54,309 nucleotides of DNA from positions 1-54,309 of the forward strand of contig JAAYSL010000189.1 of the NCBI GenBank assembly GCA_012518315.1, read 5' to 3'. The DNA is from Bacillota bacterium (GTDB lineage Bacteria; Bacillota; Limnochordia; DTU087). Positions 37,176 through 48,154 of this stretch are shown here, one piece after another. The translations under genes were made by a program, and so were the position numbers. The notes beneath the pieces are model-generated. The model had not been told where the DNA came from, did no database searches, and was given only the letters and a program-made list of their open reading frames with translations. How positions within the stretch are numbered: position 1 is the first letter of the stretch; each line of letters starts with the position of its first letter.

Positions 37176-38735
37176 ATGGCAAGGGCAAAACACCCAGTTT
37201 GTCTTTTGATCTTGGATGGCTTTGGAATCAATGAGAATCAAGAAGCTAATGCCATTCATCTTGCCAAAACTCCCTATATTGATGGGCTCAAGACGAATTA
37301 CCCCCATGCACGGCTAGCTGCTTCTGGGGAAGCTGTGGGTCTGATGGAAGGGCAGATGGGTGATTCTAATGTAGGTCATCTGAATATAGGGGCGGGCCGG
37401 GTAGTCTACCAGGATGTTGCCCGCATTAGTAAGGCGGTTAGGGAACACACCTTCCATGAAAATGAGTGGCTCATCAAGGCCATGACTACCTGCCGGGACA
37501 AAGGCACAGCTTTGCATCTAATGGGTCTACTATCTCCCGGTGGGGTGCATAGCCATAGTGCTCATCTTTATGCACTCCTGGAGATGGCCGTCTCCCTCGG
37601 CCTAAAGAAAGTTTTCATTCATGCTTTCCTAGATGGACGGGACGTGCCTCCAGCTAGTGCCCATGAGTATATGAAGGAACTAGAGAGCAAGATACGAGAG
37701 CTGGGCGTGGGGCAGGTGGCTACAGTCTCAGGTCGGTATTATGCCATGGATAGAGATAAACGTTGGAACCGTACAGAGAAAGCCTATAATGCTCTAGTCA
37801 TGGGTGAAGGGCGGCAAGCCAGAAGTGGCATAGAGGCAGTCCAGGAAGCCTATGGCGCTGATGAGACCGATGAGTTCGTTATTCCTACTGTGGTAGTGAA
37901 TGGCAAGGGGCACCCCATCGGGAAGATTGAAGACGGTGATTCAGTGGTCTTTTTCAACTTCCGCGCTGATCGGGCTCGTCAGATTACCCGGGCTCTTACC
38001 GATACAGAGTTCACTGGATTTCACCGGACACGGTGTCCCCAAGTCACTTTTGTTGGTATGACACGCTATGATGAGACTATTGTTGCACCCTATGCTTTTC
38101 CACCTCAGGATCTAAAAAACACCCTTGGTGAAGTGGTGGCTAAAGCCGGATGGCAGCAGTTGCGTATAGCTGAGACAGAAAAATATGCCCATGTGACCTT
38201 CTTTTTTAGCGGTGGTGAGGAGGAAACCTTTCCTGGAGAAGACCGGAAGTTGGTTCCTTCGCCAAAGGTAGCTACTTATGATCTCAAGCCAGAGATGAGT
38301 GCTTTAGAGGTAGCCAGTGAGGCAGTAAAGGCCATTTCGAGCCAGCAGTATGATCTGATTGTGCTGAACTTCGCCAACTGTGATATGGTGGGCCATACGG
38401 GGGTTTTGCTTGCGGCCATCAAGGCGGTGGAGATCATAGATACTTGTGTCCAGAAGGTAGTGCAAGCCATGTTGGCTCAGGGCGGACATGTTGTCTTAAC
38501 AGCTGATCATGGCAATGCTGAACAGATGATTGATTATGAGACTGGAGAACCCCATACTGCACACACTCTCAACCCTGTACCAGTGATTTTGATCTCCGAC
38601 AGAAAAGATATTGTACTGCGGGATGGTATCCTGGCTGATCTAGCGCCGACTGTATTGGAGCTTTTAGGATTATCCCAGCCCCAGGAGATGACTGGAGCAT
38701 CCTTAATCCTAGACGGGAAAGTCATGGGGCAATGA
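37176..38735 (+). CDS. gpmI: 2,3-bisphosphoglycerate-independent phosphoglycerate mutase
   Basis: This Mn-dependent alkaline-phosphatase-fold mutase has 519 residues. Metal and catalytic motifs are LLILDGFGINE, the phosphoserine in MGDSNVGHLNIGAGR, HAFLDGRDVPP and LTADHGNAEQM. ATG 37176 follows AAAGGAGGA. It is in normal operon order before eno. Confidence 0.97.
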   Translation: MARAKHPVCLLILDGFGINENQEANAIHLAKTPYIDGLKTNYPHARLAASGEAVGLMEGQMGDSNVGHLNIGAGRVVYQDVARISKAVREHTFHENEWLIKAMTTCRDKGTALHLMGLLSPGGVHSHSAHLYALLEMAVSLGLKKVFIHAFLDGRDVPPASAHEYMKELESKIRELGVGQVATVSGRYYAMDRDKRWNRTEKAYNALVMGEGRQARSGIEAVQEAYGADETDEFVIPTVVVNGKGHPIGKIEDGDSVVFFNFRADRARQITRALTDTEFTGFHRTRCPQVTFVGMTRYDETIVAPYAFPPQDLKNTLGEVVAKAGWQQLRIAETEKYAHVTFFFSGGEEETFPGEDRKLVPSPKVATYDLKPEMSALEVASEAVKAISSQQYDLIVLNFANCDMVGHTGVLLAAIKAVEIIDTCVQKVVQAMLAQGGHVVLTADHGNAEQMIDYETGEPHTAHTLNPVPVILISDRKDIVLRDGILADLAPTVLELLGLSQPQEMTGASLILDGKVMGQ

Positions 38736-38784
38736 CTAAGGCGGCTCTAGTAGATAAAACCTAAAGGCAAAGAAAACTCATTAA

Positions 38785-40128
<1,344 letters not shown>

Positions 40129-40146
40129 AAGCTATAGAGTCTAAAT

Positions 40147-40191
40147 GGGGGAGGCTCGGCGAAAATCACTTAGCAGTTGCGGGCTTCCCCC
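40147..40191 (+). repeat. Long-loop hairpin between eno and secG
   Basis: GGGGGAGGC and GCTTCCCCC form a 9-bp stem (one G-T pair) around a loop of ~27 bases. The bases after it are CCGGTGTG, not T-rich, so efficient termination before secG is not expected. Confidence 0.4.
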
Positions 40192-40238
40192 CCGGTGTGT
40201 TAAGATAAGATAAAACGCTAGGGTTAGAGGTAAAGGGG

Positions 40239-40466
40239 GTGGAGTGGATGGTAACGGCTCTGATGGTCATCCAGTTGCTCATCTCTTTGGGTCTGATTAT
40301 TGCAGTGGTCTTGCAGGAGAGCAAAGGGGAAGGATTGGGGTCTATCGGTGGAGGTGCACAGATGTTTTTCGGCAATGTCAAGGGGCTTGATCGCACATTG
40401 GAGAATATTACGAAATACTTGGCTATTGCTTTCATGTTGATGTCTTTGATCTTGACCTTTATTTAG
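40239..40466 (+). CDS. secG: Preprotein translocase subunit SecG
   Basis: This is a small Sec channel subunit of 75 residues with two membrane helices (~7-27 and ~56-74) joined by a Gly-rich loop (GEGLGSIGGGAQMFFGN), the standard SecG pattern with VVLQ at the end of helix one. GTG 40239 or ATG 40248 may be used; AAAGGGGG fits the latter. It sits at the end of the glycolytic operon, as in many Bacillota. Confidence 0.93.
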   Translation: MEWMVTALMVIQLLISLGLIIAVVLQESKGEGLGSIGGGAQMFFGNVKGLDRTLENITKYLAIAFMLMSLILTFI

Positions 40467-40515
40467 GCCCATCCGCAGTTTAAGCCTGAGAAGGCGAATG
40501 CGATCCTGCCAGATG

Positions 40516-40549
40516 ACCCCTGGGCTGATCAAGTGCCTGTGGGGTTTTT
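40516..40549 (+). terminator. Rho-independent terminator after secG
   Basis: ACCCC and GGGGT close a hairpin that also contains inner GGGC/GCCT pairing, followed by TTTTT. It ends the cggR-to-secG unit before the secDF promoter. Confidence 0.78.
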
Positions 40550-40596
40550 CCATGTTAAAGACAGAAAATAGGGGTGGGTACCATCGGGGCCTTCAA

Positions 40597-40626
40597 TTGA
40601 CAACCCCTTTGAGCAGGATCTATAAT
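40597..40626 (+). promoter_or_regulatory. Consensus sigma-A promoter of secDF
   Basis: TTGACA (40597-40602), 18 bases, TATAAT (40621-40626). Both hexamers are perfect consensus. Transcription would begin about 40633, leaving a short leader before secD. Confidence 0.9.
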
Positions 40627-40671
40627 GTTTTCATGTGATTGGCGGATCATAGCAAAGGGGGATAACGGGGA

Positions 40672-41883
40672 ATGCGACGTGGAGACAGTATACGATTGCT
40701 GCTCCTCGTGGTCATCATAGCCGTCGCAGGTGTGGTTTTATACAAGGTGCCTTTAAGTCTGGGCCTTGATCTGCGGGGCGGTGTCCATGTGGTGATGCAG
40801 GCACAGGAAAGACCGGATATCAAAGTCACAGAAGAGACCATGCAAAGAGTCGTCAGCGTGATTGAGCGACGAGTCAATGGTATGGGAGTATCAGAACCGA
40901 TTATCCAGCGTCAGGGAGCCCGGCGTGTCATTATTCAGCTGCCAGGGATCTATGACCAAGAGGCAGCAATTGATACAATTGGTAAGACGGCTCAACTAGA
41001 GATCAAAAATCCACTGGGTGAGACGGTTTTGACTGGAGCCGATTTGGTCGATGCACAGCTATCCCGGGATCAATTTGGTCGCCCTTCTGTAGCAGTTGAG
41101 TTTAGCAAAGAAGGGGCCAAGAAATTTGCCCAGCTCACCACTGTTTATCAAGGACAAGCTATTCCCCATGTCCTAGATGGGGATATCTTAGTAAACCCAG
41201 TGGTGGAAGGGCCTATCACCGGTGGGAAAGGCCAGATTACCGGTCGCTTTACTGTAGATGAGGCTAAGAACTTGGCTGTGCTACTCAAAGCCGGTTCTCT
41301 ACCTGTTCCCATTGAAGTCATGGAGATTCGCAATGTCGGGCCTATCCTTGGTCAGCAGTCCATTGACCGCAGCCTGAAGGCGGGTATTATTGGCATTATT
41401 TTGATTTTCATCTATATGGCAGCTTATTACCGGCTACCAGGACTTGTAGCGGATGTAGCCTTGGCCATCTATGTTGTGATTGTTCTGGGGGCCATGGCGT
41501 TGCTCCGGGCAACCTTGACTTTGCCAGGCATTGCTGGCTTTATTCTATCCATCGGGATGGCCGTAGATGCCAATGTATTGATTTTCGAGCGGATTCGAGA
41601 AGAGTTTAGGGCAGGCAAGCATGTACGGGCGGCGGTAGCAGCGGGATTTGATCGAGCCTTTCGCGCGATTTTCGATGCGAACATAACGACTCTGATTACT
41701 GCTATCGTGTTATTCTACTATGGCAGTGGCCCCGTCAAGGGTTTTGCCGTTACGTTAGGCCTTGGGATATTAGCTAGTATGTTTACGGCCATAGTCGTAA
41801 CCCGACTGATTTTGAATCTTTTCGTAGATAGAAACCCCAGTGGTTTTGGCGAACACCTGGGTGCGAAAGGGGTGTCCCAGTAA
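40672..41883 (+). CDS. secD: Protein translocase subunit SecD
   Basis: This RND-type accessory component helps complete protein export using the proton gradient. It has 403 residues with an N-terminal helix (~9-25), the signature GLDLRGGVHVV, a P1 periplasmic-type domain, and five further helices from ~225, with the IGMAVDANVLIFERIREE motif. ATG 40672 follows AAAGGGGGATAACGGGG. It overlaps secF by one base (TAATG). Confidence 0.96.
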   Translation: MRRGDSIRLLLLVVIIAVAGVVLYKVPLSLGLDLRGGVHVVMQAQERPDIKVTEETMQRVVSVIERRVNGMGVSEPIIQRQGARRVIIQLPGIYDQEAAIDTIGKTAQLEIKNPLGETVLTGADLVDAQLSRDQFGRPSVAVEFSKEGAKKFAQLTTVYQGQAIPHVLDGDILVNPVVEGPITGGKGQITGRFTVDEAKNLAVLLKAGSLPVPIEVMEIRNVGPILGQQSIDRSLKAGIIGIILIFIYMAAYYRLPGLVADVALAIYVVIVLGAMALLRATLTLPGIAGFILSIGMAVDANVLIFERIREEFRAGKHVRAAVAAGFDRAFRAIFDANITTLITAIVLFYYGSGPVKGFAVTLGLGILASMFTAIVVTRLILNLFVDRNPSGFGEHLGAKGVSQ

Positions 41884-42776
41884 TGGATTTTGTCGGTAAG
41901 AGCAAGATCTCCTTTGGGATTTCCTTAGGTCTTATAGTGCTTTCCATTATCTTGCTGATTACACCGGGTCTGAACTGGGGAGTGGACTTTACCGGTGGCA
42001 CACTAATGGAGCGGGGGTTTGAGCGGCCCATTACCGCGGGTGAGATCCGGGAAGTCTTGGGAGCTGTACAATTAGCTGATATCGATTTGGTCAAGAGTGT
42101 AATCCAGCCGGTGGAGAATAACCGTGCAGCTCTAATTCGCACACAAACCCTCACCAGTGAACAGATTCAAGTGATTGATGATAGCTTGAGCAAGCATTTT
42201 GGTGAGGTCCAGGCGCGGCGAACAGAGATGGTTGGTCCTGTTGTGGGCCAGGAGCTAGTCAAACAGGCCCTGATGGCCCTTCTATTGGCCGCCATCGGCA
42301 TGCTGATCTATCTTTCTTTCAGATTTGAGTATCGGTTTGCCACGGTGGCAGTCTTGGCGGTTCTGCATGATGCCCTCATCGTGCTTGGCATTTTCGCCCT
42401 TTTGGCTAAAGAGATCAATAGTCCCTTTATCGCCTCGATCTTGACCGTGGTAGGCTATTCGGTGAATAATACCATCGTGATCTTCGACAAGATTCGGGAG
42501 AATATGAGCTTCCGTAAGCGGGAGTCGTGGGCCGAATTGGCCAATAAGAGCATTAATGAAACCCTGACCCGTTCCATTAATACGAGCCTAACTACTTTGC
42601 TGGCCGTATTAGCTTTATTCTTCTTTGGAGGGGCTACTATCCAGGACTTTGTCTTGGCACTATTGCTCGGTATAGTTGTCGGCACCTATTCATCTGTATT
42701 TGTGGCAGGTCCTCTTTGGGTAGTATGGAAGGACTGGGATGATCGGCGGAAGGCTACCAAGACAGCCCGGGCTTAG
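41883..42776 (+). CDS. secF: Protein translocase subunit SecF
   Basis: This is the partner of SecD, 297 residues. The first helix (~9-27) precedes the signature NWGVDFTGGTLMER; the C-terminal half holds helices with VGYSVNNTIVIFDKIREN. SecD and SecF are separate genes here but translationally coupled through TAATG. A strong terminator follows. Confidence 0.96.
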   Translation: MDFVGKSKISFGISLGLIVLSIILLITPGLNWGVDFTGGTLMERGFERPITAGEIREVLGAVQLADIDLVKSVIQPVENNRAALIRTQTLTSEQIQVIDDSLSKHFGEVQARRTEMVGPVVGQELVKQALMALLLAAIGMLIYLSFRFEYRFATVAVLAVLHDALIVLGIFALLAKEINSPFIASILTVVGYSVNNTIVIFDKIRENMSFRKRESWAELANKSINETLTRSINTSLTTLLAVLALFFFGGATIQDFVLALLLGIVVGTYSSVFVAGPLWVVWKDWDDRRKATKTARA

Positions 42777-42819
42777 GAATTATCCTTTGAAGGTACCAAG
42801 GTAATACTTGTAGTAGGAT

Positions 42820-42847
42820 AACCCCGGTGGATAGCCGGGGTTTTTTT
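42820..42847 (+). terminator. Rho-independent terminator after secF
   Basis: AACCCCGG, a TGGATAG loop, and CCGGGGTT continue into a T7 run. This is a strong, canonical terminator of the secDF unit. Confidence 0.93.
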
Positions 42848-42866
42848 CGTGGATTGGAGGAAGGAT

Positions 42867-42917
42867 ATGCCTAAAGGGTCAGTATTTTATCGGAGAAAGG
42901 TGACAGAAAACCAATAG
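42867..42917 (+). CDS. Possible 16-residue small ORF ahead of the phasin-like gene
   Basis: ATG 42867 follows GGAGG at ideal spacing (six bases) and reads MPKGSVFYRRKVTENQ before TAG. The stop TAG is part of the TAGGAGG ribosome site of the next gene, an arrangement typical of coupled leader ORFs. It is too short for similarity to be informative. It could be a leader peptide or chance. Confidence 0.35.
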   Translation: MPKGSVFYRRKVTENQ

Positions 42918-42929
42918 GAGGTAGGAAAG

Positions 42930-43292
42930 ATGAGTTCTATTCGGAAGCTCCTTTATGCTAGTTTAGGATTAGTGGATTTGACCAGGGAAAAGGCGGAAAC
43001 CCTTGTTGCGGATCTGGTGGAGCGGGGCGAGATGACCAGTGAAGAAGGTAAAGACATTCTCACAGAGATGTTCGAAAGAGTCGGCACTGAGAAACAAGAG
43101 ATGTTAGACCGATTTCACAAGGAGTCCAAAAGAGTCATGGCGGGCATGGGAGTAGCCAGCAAACAAGAAGTGCAGGAGTTGCGGCTGCGCTTAGAGAAGC
43201 TAGAAAACCAATTGCGACAGGGGAAAGGGATCGAAGGAGATAAGGGGGAAACAGGTTCCACGACAGACGAGATAGGTAACACCGAAGCATGA
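42930..43292 (+). CDS. Phasin-like coiled-coil protein
   Basis: This is a 120-residue helical protein (SSIRKLLYASLGLVDLTREKAE, then long coiled coil LRLRLEKLENQL at ~88-100) resembling the phasin/PhaF-like family often encoded next to UbiB-type kinases in Bacillota. TAGGAGG precedes ATG 42930. Its C-terminal ~20 residues are polar and probably disordered. No polyhydroxyalkanoate synthase is in the window, so a granule role should not be assumed. Confidence 0.75.
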   Translation: MSSIRKLLYASLGLVDLTREKAETLVADLVERGEMTSEEGKDILTEMFERVGTEKQEMLDRFHKESKRVMAGMGVASKQEVQELRLRLEKLENQLRQGKGIEGDKGETGSTTDEIGNTEA

Positions 43293-43305
43293 ACGGGGGA
43301 GCATT

Positions 43306-44973
43306 TTGCTGTTTAGGGGAGTGAACCGCCGCTATCAGCATTTGCGGCGATACCGGCAGATTCTAGAGGTTTTTCTCAGGCACGGTTTTGGTTACCTTGT
43401 GCAGCAGCTAGACCTGTTGCATTTGCTGCCTTGGCGGAGGAGACTGTTTAAGGTGGAGGGGCGGCAACCCTCTCCCGGAAAGGGCCTTCGGCAGGCCTTT
43501 GAGGAACTTGGTCCCACTTTCATTAAGTTAGGCCAGATGCTGAGTACGAGAAGTGACATAGTTGGCCTGGATGTGACGACTGAGCTAGGTCGGCTCCAAG
43601 ATGAAGTCCCGGGTATACCCTTTGATCATGTGAGAAAACAGATCGAGAGCGAACTTGAGTGTTCTATTGACGCGGCCTTTGATAGTATCGAGGAGACCCC
43701 GATTGCCGCTGCCTCCATCGGGCAGGTACATAGGGCCGTACTTGATGGTCATGAAGTTGTCGTGAAAGTGATGAGACCGGGGATCGAAAGCACAGTCAAG
43801 ACTGATCTGGAGATCCTCTATCAAGTAGCTCGCATTGCGCGGGATCGATATAGAACGGATCTGTTTGATCCGCTAGAGGTAGTGGAGGACTTTGCCCGGC
43901 ATATGCGCCGGGAACTCGATTATACAGTGGAGGCTCGTAATGCCGAGCGCTTCCGGGAGAATGTGAGTAAGGAACCGCAAGTCCATGTCCCGAGAGTCTA
44001 CTGGTCTCACACAACATCTCGCTTACTGACTTTGGAGCTAGTTGCGGGAACCAAAGTGAGCCAGATTGATGAGCTCAAGGCCAAAGGTGTAGATTTGCAG
44101 GATGTGGCCCGGCGGGGTGCCCGCTCGTTTATGCAGCAAGTTATGATTCATGGTTTCTTTCATGGTGACCCACATCCCGGCAATATTCTAATTGAGGATG
44201 ATGGCACCATAGCCTTCATTGACTTTGGATTGATGGGACGTTTGGACAAGGTCACTATCGATAATCTCGCCATACTTTTTGTCGGTATTACCAAGCAAGA
44301 TATTCCCGGGATCATCCGGGGCCTTAGGGCCATCGCTATTTTCCGCGACAAGATCGATCTAATAGAGCTAGAGCGTGACATCGATGATGTCTTATTTCGC
44401 TACTATGGCAAACCTCTGGGCGAGTTATCCATGGCTGAGATTATCGGTGATCTTTTCCGCCTTACCAGGAAACACGGTATCGGGCTTCCCTCTGATTTTG
44501 CCTTACTACTCAAGGCTCTGCTTTTGATCGAGGGGATTGGTCGGGAATTAGATGAGAGTTTCAATATCTTCGAGATCGCAGAGCCCTTTGCCCAGGAGCT
44601 ACTAAGGCAACGCTTGCGGCCGGATAGGGTCATTAGAAAGACTGTTTCCGAGGGCAAGGACTATGGTCAGATGCTACTGCAACTACCTGCCAAGTTGGAC
44701 ACAGCTTTGGATTTGGTCAATCAAGATCGGCTACAGATCAACTTTCATCATCAAGGTTTAGAAAAACTGATTATTCGCCTAGACATCGCCAGTAACAGGC
44801 TAGCCTTTGCTTTGATTGTAGCGGCACTGGTCATCGGCTCATCTTTGTTGGTGCAAACCAATAAGGGGCCCACCTTATTGGGTTTACCATTACTTGGGGT
44901 GGTGGGCTTTCTTATCGCGGCCTTTTTCGGGATATGGCTGATTATCTCCATCGTTCGCTCGGGGCGCGTATGA
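43306..44973 (+). CDS. ubiB: UbiB/ABC1/AarF family atypical kinase
   Basis: This is a 555-residue ADCK-type protein kinase-like ATPase linked to isoprenoid quinone metabolism. The KxGQ motif (TFIKLGQMLSTRSDIV), the Ala-rich loop (AAASIGQVHRA), the catalytic loop (HGDPHPGNILIEDDG) and the DFG motif (FIDFGLMG) are intact. Two C-terminal membrane helices span ~502-545. The start is TTG 43306 after GGGGGA. The phasin-like gene is 13 bases upstream. Confidence 0.93.
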   Translation: MLFRGVNRRYQHLRRYRQILEVFLRHGFGYLVQQLDLLHLLPWRRRLFKVEGRQPSPGKGLRQAFEELGPTFIKLGQMLSTRSDIVGLDVTTELGRLQDEVPGIPFDHVRKQIESELECSIDAAFDSIEETPIAAASIGQVHRAVLDGHEVVVKVMRPGIESTVKTDLEILYQVARIARDRYRTDLFDPLEVVEDFARHMRRELDYTVEARNAERFRENVSKEPQVHVPRVYWSHTTSRLLTLELVAGTKVSQIDELKAKGVDLQDVARRGARSFMQQVMIHGFFHGDPHPGNILIEDDGTIAFIDFGLMGRLDKVTIDNLAILFVGITKQDIPGIIRGLRAIAIFRDKIDLIELERDIDDVLFRYYGKPLGELSMAEIIGDLFRLTRKHGIGLPSDFALLLKALLLIEGIGRELDESFNIFEIAEPFAQELLRQRLRPDRVIRKTVSEGKDYGQMLLQLPAKLDTALDLVNQDRLQINFHHQGLEKLIIRLDIASNRLAFALIVAALVIGSSLLVQTNKGPTLLGLPLLGVVGFLIAAFFGIWLIISIVRSGRV

Positions 44974-45087
44974 TGGGGCCGCTTCATCTTTGGGTTCTTT
45001 GAGACTAGGGACTAGCCAGCTAGAGGAGACAGCTGAGAGTAAAGAGAATATCCTAGTTGAGAAGAGTAGGGAGGGCGGTGGTTGTAA

Positions 45088-45423
45088 ATGATTATCTATT
45101 TGGTGTTGGCGCTGATTTTTGCAGTATTTGTGGCGCTTTTTGCGGTACAAAACGCCGGTCAGATTACAGTCAACTTTTTGGCGTGGCAGTGGAATACATC
45201 AGTGGCAGTGATCATTTTGGGCGCGGCAGCCTTCGGGGCCATATTCGGCGGCTTGATGGCCATCATCCGGGAAATACAGCTAAAGCTCAAGTTGCGCAGT
45301 GCTGAGGGAAGGGCCAATCGGTTAGAGACTCTCCTGGAGGAAACTGAAACAGAGAAAGAGAGGCTACAGGGTCTGCTCGCGGAAGGAGGTTCTGCTAGCG
45401 GTCAGGGCGAAGAAGGTGTTTGA
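45088..45423 (+). CDS. LapA-domain (DUF1049) membrane protein
   Basis: This is a 111-residue inner-membrane protein with helices at ~2-20 and ~40-62 and a coiled-coil tail (~63-98). The segment FAVQNAGQITVNFLAW between the helices is characteristic of LapA (DUF1049) proteins, which in Proteobacteria assist lipopolysaccharide assembly; the role in this type of cell is unknown. It lies just upstream of recJ, an arrangement I recall from other Bacillota. Confidence 0.85.
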   Translation: MIIYLVLALIFAVFVALFAVQNAGQITVNFLAWQWNTSVAVIILGAAAFGAIFGGLMAIIREIQLKLKLRSAEGRANRLETLLEETETEKERLQGLLAEGGSASGQGEEGV

Positions 45424-45435
45424 GGTGAGTCTCCT

Positions 45436-48108
45436 ATGGTAAATGGACATGCTACCTGGCTGCTTCGAACTGGTAACCCACAAAAAGAGCTAGCACTGAC
45501 AAATGATCTAGGGATATCCCCTACCTTGGCCCGGATTTTGGTGGGCCGGGGTATTGATACACCCGCGGCAGTCCGGGAGTTCTTTGATATAAGCTGGAAA
45601 AAGGTGCCATCGCCGTGGCTACTAGAGGATATGAAGACGGCTGCAACCCGCTTGGCTAAGGCAATAGAATGCCGGGAGACAGTCGGCATCTATGGTGACT
45701 ATGATGTAGATGGTGTCACTGCCACAGCCCTTTTGGTGCAAGTGATCCGGGACCTTGGGGGACTTGCGACTTATTATATCCCTCGGCGGGGGGAAGAGGG
45801 CTATGGCCTACATCAAGAAGCATTAGCGGAACTCGCTAGCCACACCCAATTGGTGGTCACAGTTGACTGCGGCATCACGGCAATGGCAGAGGCAGAGTTT
45901 GCCAGGGACAAGGGTCTAGATCTGATTATTACTGATCATCATCAGCCCGGTGAGGTATTACCTAAGGCGCTAGCTATTGTCAATCCCAATCGACCAGATT
46001 GCCAGTATCCTACTAAGGAGCTGGCCGGGGTGGGGGTGGCATTCAAGCTGGCCCATGCAGTGGCTCTCTTGGTTACCCAGAATACTCAAGCCGCGGATGA
46101 GATTGTTTTGCCGTACCTTGATCTTGTGGCACTAGGCACTGTTGCTGATGTAGTACCACTTCGAGGCGAAAACCGTACTCTGGTGCATATGGGCCTAGAG
46201 CGCTTTGCCAGGGTTTCAACTGGTCTCGGTGCTCTAGTGGAAGTTGCCGGGCTTGGTGACAAAGAGCTTTCGGTAGGGAGTTTGGCCTTTGGATTGGCCC
46301 CCCGCATCAATGCTTTGGGCAGACTAGATGATGCCTCAGTGGCAGTCCGTTTGCTTCTGACTCAGGATGCCCAAGAGGCGAGGCAGCTGGCGGAGACACT
46401 AGATGCAACTAACCGTGAGAGGCAAGCTATCGAAGCCCGGGTCACAGAAGAAGCTATGACCAAGGTGGAAAAAGAAATCGATTTGGAAAAGGACTGGGCT
46501 ATTGTCCTGGCTTCTCCCCAATGGCATCCAGGCGTGATTGGGATAGTCGCCTCTAGGCTAGTGGAAAAGTACCACAGACCCACAATCTTAATCAGCCTGG
46601 CTGAAGAACCAGGTAGGGGTTCGGGCCGGAGCATAGAAGGGTTTGACCTGCATAAGGCCTTACAGTCGCTAGGTTCCATGTTGGAGCGCTATGGTGGACA
46701 CAAAATGGCCGCTGGTCTATCAGTGCGGCATGAGGTCATTCCTAGGCTTCGTCAAGGCTTTGGTGAAATAGCCCGGGCCGAATTGACCAAAGAGAATCTA
46801 GTGCCTAAGCTGAGGATTGATGCTAAGGTAGGACTAGATGAGATTAATGAGGGCTTGCTTGAAGAGCTTAACCGCCTAGCTCCCTATGGCGTAGGCAATC
46901 CTCAGCCAATTTTGATGGCTGAGGCGCTGGCTATGCAGAAGAGTTTTCTGGTAGGGAAGAACCGAACCCACCTCAAATTACTGGTTTCCGAAGGGGATCG
47001 GCAGGCCAATATCACCCAAAGCCAGTTTGAAGCCATTGGTTTTAGAATGGCGGAGAGACTAGACTTAGTGGAGGAAGCTCTTCAGGTGGATTTGGCCTTT
47101 CAGCCACAGCTTAATGTCTGGAATGGCAGAACCAGTATAGATTTGATTCTCAAAGACTTGCGCCTACCGAAACAAGAGCTTAGGCAGCGGTATTTAGACC
47201 TGAGTCTAGACCACTACCAAGAGGTCGTAGGCAAGGTCAGTGGGTTAGTGCCCAGACACCCCATGGATATGGATGATGTGAAGGGGCTTAAACCAGTAGC
47301 TCACCGCCGGGAAGTGATAGACTGGCGGGATAACCTGGACAAAGGCGCAGTTTTGTCCCAGGTCTTTTCTATGGATGGCATATCCTTACTGTATGTGGCA
47401 ACACCGGCCTATGCTATGGCTTTAGCAAAAAGGCTTACACAGGCTAGAGCTTATCGGGGACGTGTGGGAATTTTCTATCATAGGATGCCCCAAGAGGCCG
47501 GGGCTACGTTGGAGAAAGCTCTACAACAAGGGGAATTGTCCCTAGTCATTACTGCTGAATTGGCAAAGGAATCTTTAGCACAGTACTTTCGAAGACTGGT
47601 GCTTTATCACTTGCCACTTGACCCAACGGCATTTCGCTATGGATGGGAATTCGATACACCAGAGCTTTGCCTAGCTTACACATCGGTAGACGTGGATCGG
47701 TATCAAAAAGCATTGCGGGGACAATTTCCTGGAAGAGAAGAGTTAGCCAAGCTATATGTGGCTTTAGCTAATGCAGGGGCATTTACGCAGTTGGTTCAAG
47801 TAAGTAGGGGTTGGTGTGATGAGCTTGGGCTTTGTCTAGACTGGACTGGGATTTGCCAAGCTTTACGTGTTTTCTCTGACCTTAGCCTAGTCGAGGTAGA
47901 TGAGCCAACATCCTGGGAAAAAGCCGATACTGTTTGGGTCACGCTCTTGCCTAGCCCTGAAAACAAGCTAGACTTGACCAGATCCATAAGCTATAATGAG
48001 TGTGTGAAACATCGGGATTATCTGGATCACTATAGCAAATGGGCCTTAGAGACACCTATCACCCAATTCCAGGGGCAGGAAGCATGGGAAGAGGTGCTCG
48101 GGGCCTAG
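45436..48108 (+). CDS. recJ: Single-stranded-DNA-specific exonuclease RecJ (long form)
   Basis: RecJ degrades 5' single-stranded ends in recombination and repair. The DHH phosphoesterase core has GDYDVDG at 87-93 and DHH at 167-169, followed by DHHA1 (GRGSGRSIEGFDLHKAL, YGGHKMAAG) and an OB-type domain ending ~575. Residues ~590-890 form the extra C-terminal domain of Gram-positive RecJ, which resembles a helicase-like fold without Walker motifs plus a winged helix. At 890 residues it is at the long end. ATG 45436 follows GAGGTGAG. Confidence 0.95.
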   Translation: MVNGHATWLLRTGNPQKELALTNDLGISPTLARILVGRGIDTPAAVREFFDISWKKVPSPWLLEDMKTAATRLAKAIECRETVGIYGDYDVDGVTATALLVQVIRDLGGLATYYIPRRGEEGYGLHQEALAELASHTQLVVTVDCGITAMAEAEFARDKGLDLIITDHHQPGEVLPKALAIVNPNRPDCQYPTKELAGVGVAFKLAHAVALLVTQNTQAADEIVLPYLDLVALGTVADVVPLRGENRTLVHMGLERFARVSTGLGALVEVAGLGDKELSVGSLAFGLAPRINALGRLDDASVAVRLLLTQDAQEARQLAETLDATNRERQAIEARVTEEAMTKVEKEIDLEKDWAIVLASPQWHPGVIGIVASRLVEKYHRPTILISLAEEPGRGSGRSIEGFDLHKALQSLGSMLERYGGHKMAAGLSVRHEVIPRLRQGFGEIARAELTKENLVPKLRIDAKVGLDEINEGLLEELNRLAPYGVGNPQPILMAEALAMQKSFLVGKNRTHLKLLVSEGDRQANITQSQFEAIGFRMAERLDLVEEALQVDLAFQPQLNVWNGRTSIDLILKDLRLPKQELRQRYLDLSLDHYQEVVGKVSGLVPRHPMDMDDVKGLKPVAHRREVIDWRDNLDKGAVLSQVFSMDGISLLYVATPAYAMALAKRLTQARAYRGRVGIFYHRMPQEAGATLEKALQQGELSLVITAELAKESLAQYFRRLVLYHLPLDPTAFRYGWEFDTPELCLAYTSVDVDRYQKALRGQFPGREELAKLYVALANAGAFTQLVQVSRGWCDELGLCLDWTGICQALRVFSDLSLVEVDEPTSWEKADTVWVTLLPSPENKLDLTRSISYNECVKHRDYLDHYSKWALETPITQFQGQEAWEEVLGA

Positions 48109-48154
48109 TAGCAGACTATCCCTTGATGAATGGATCTTTACTTTGGAGGTGAGC

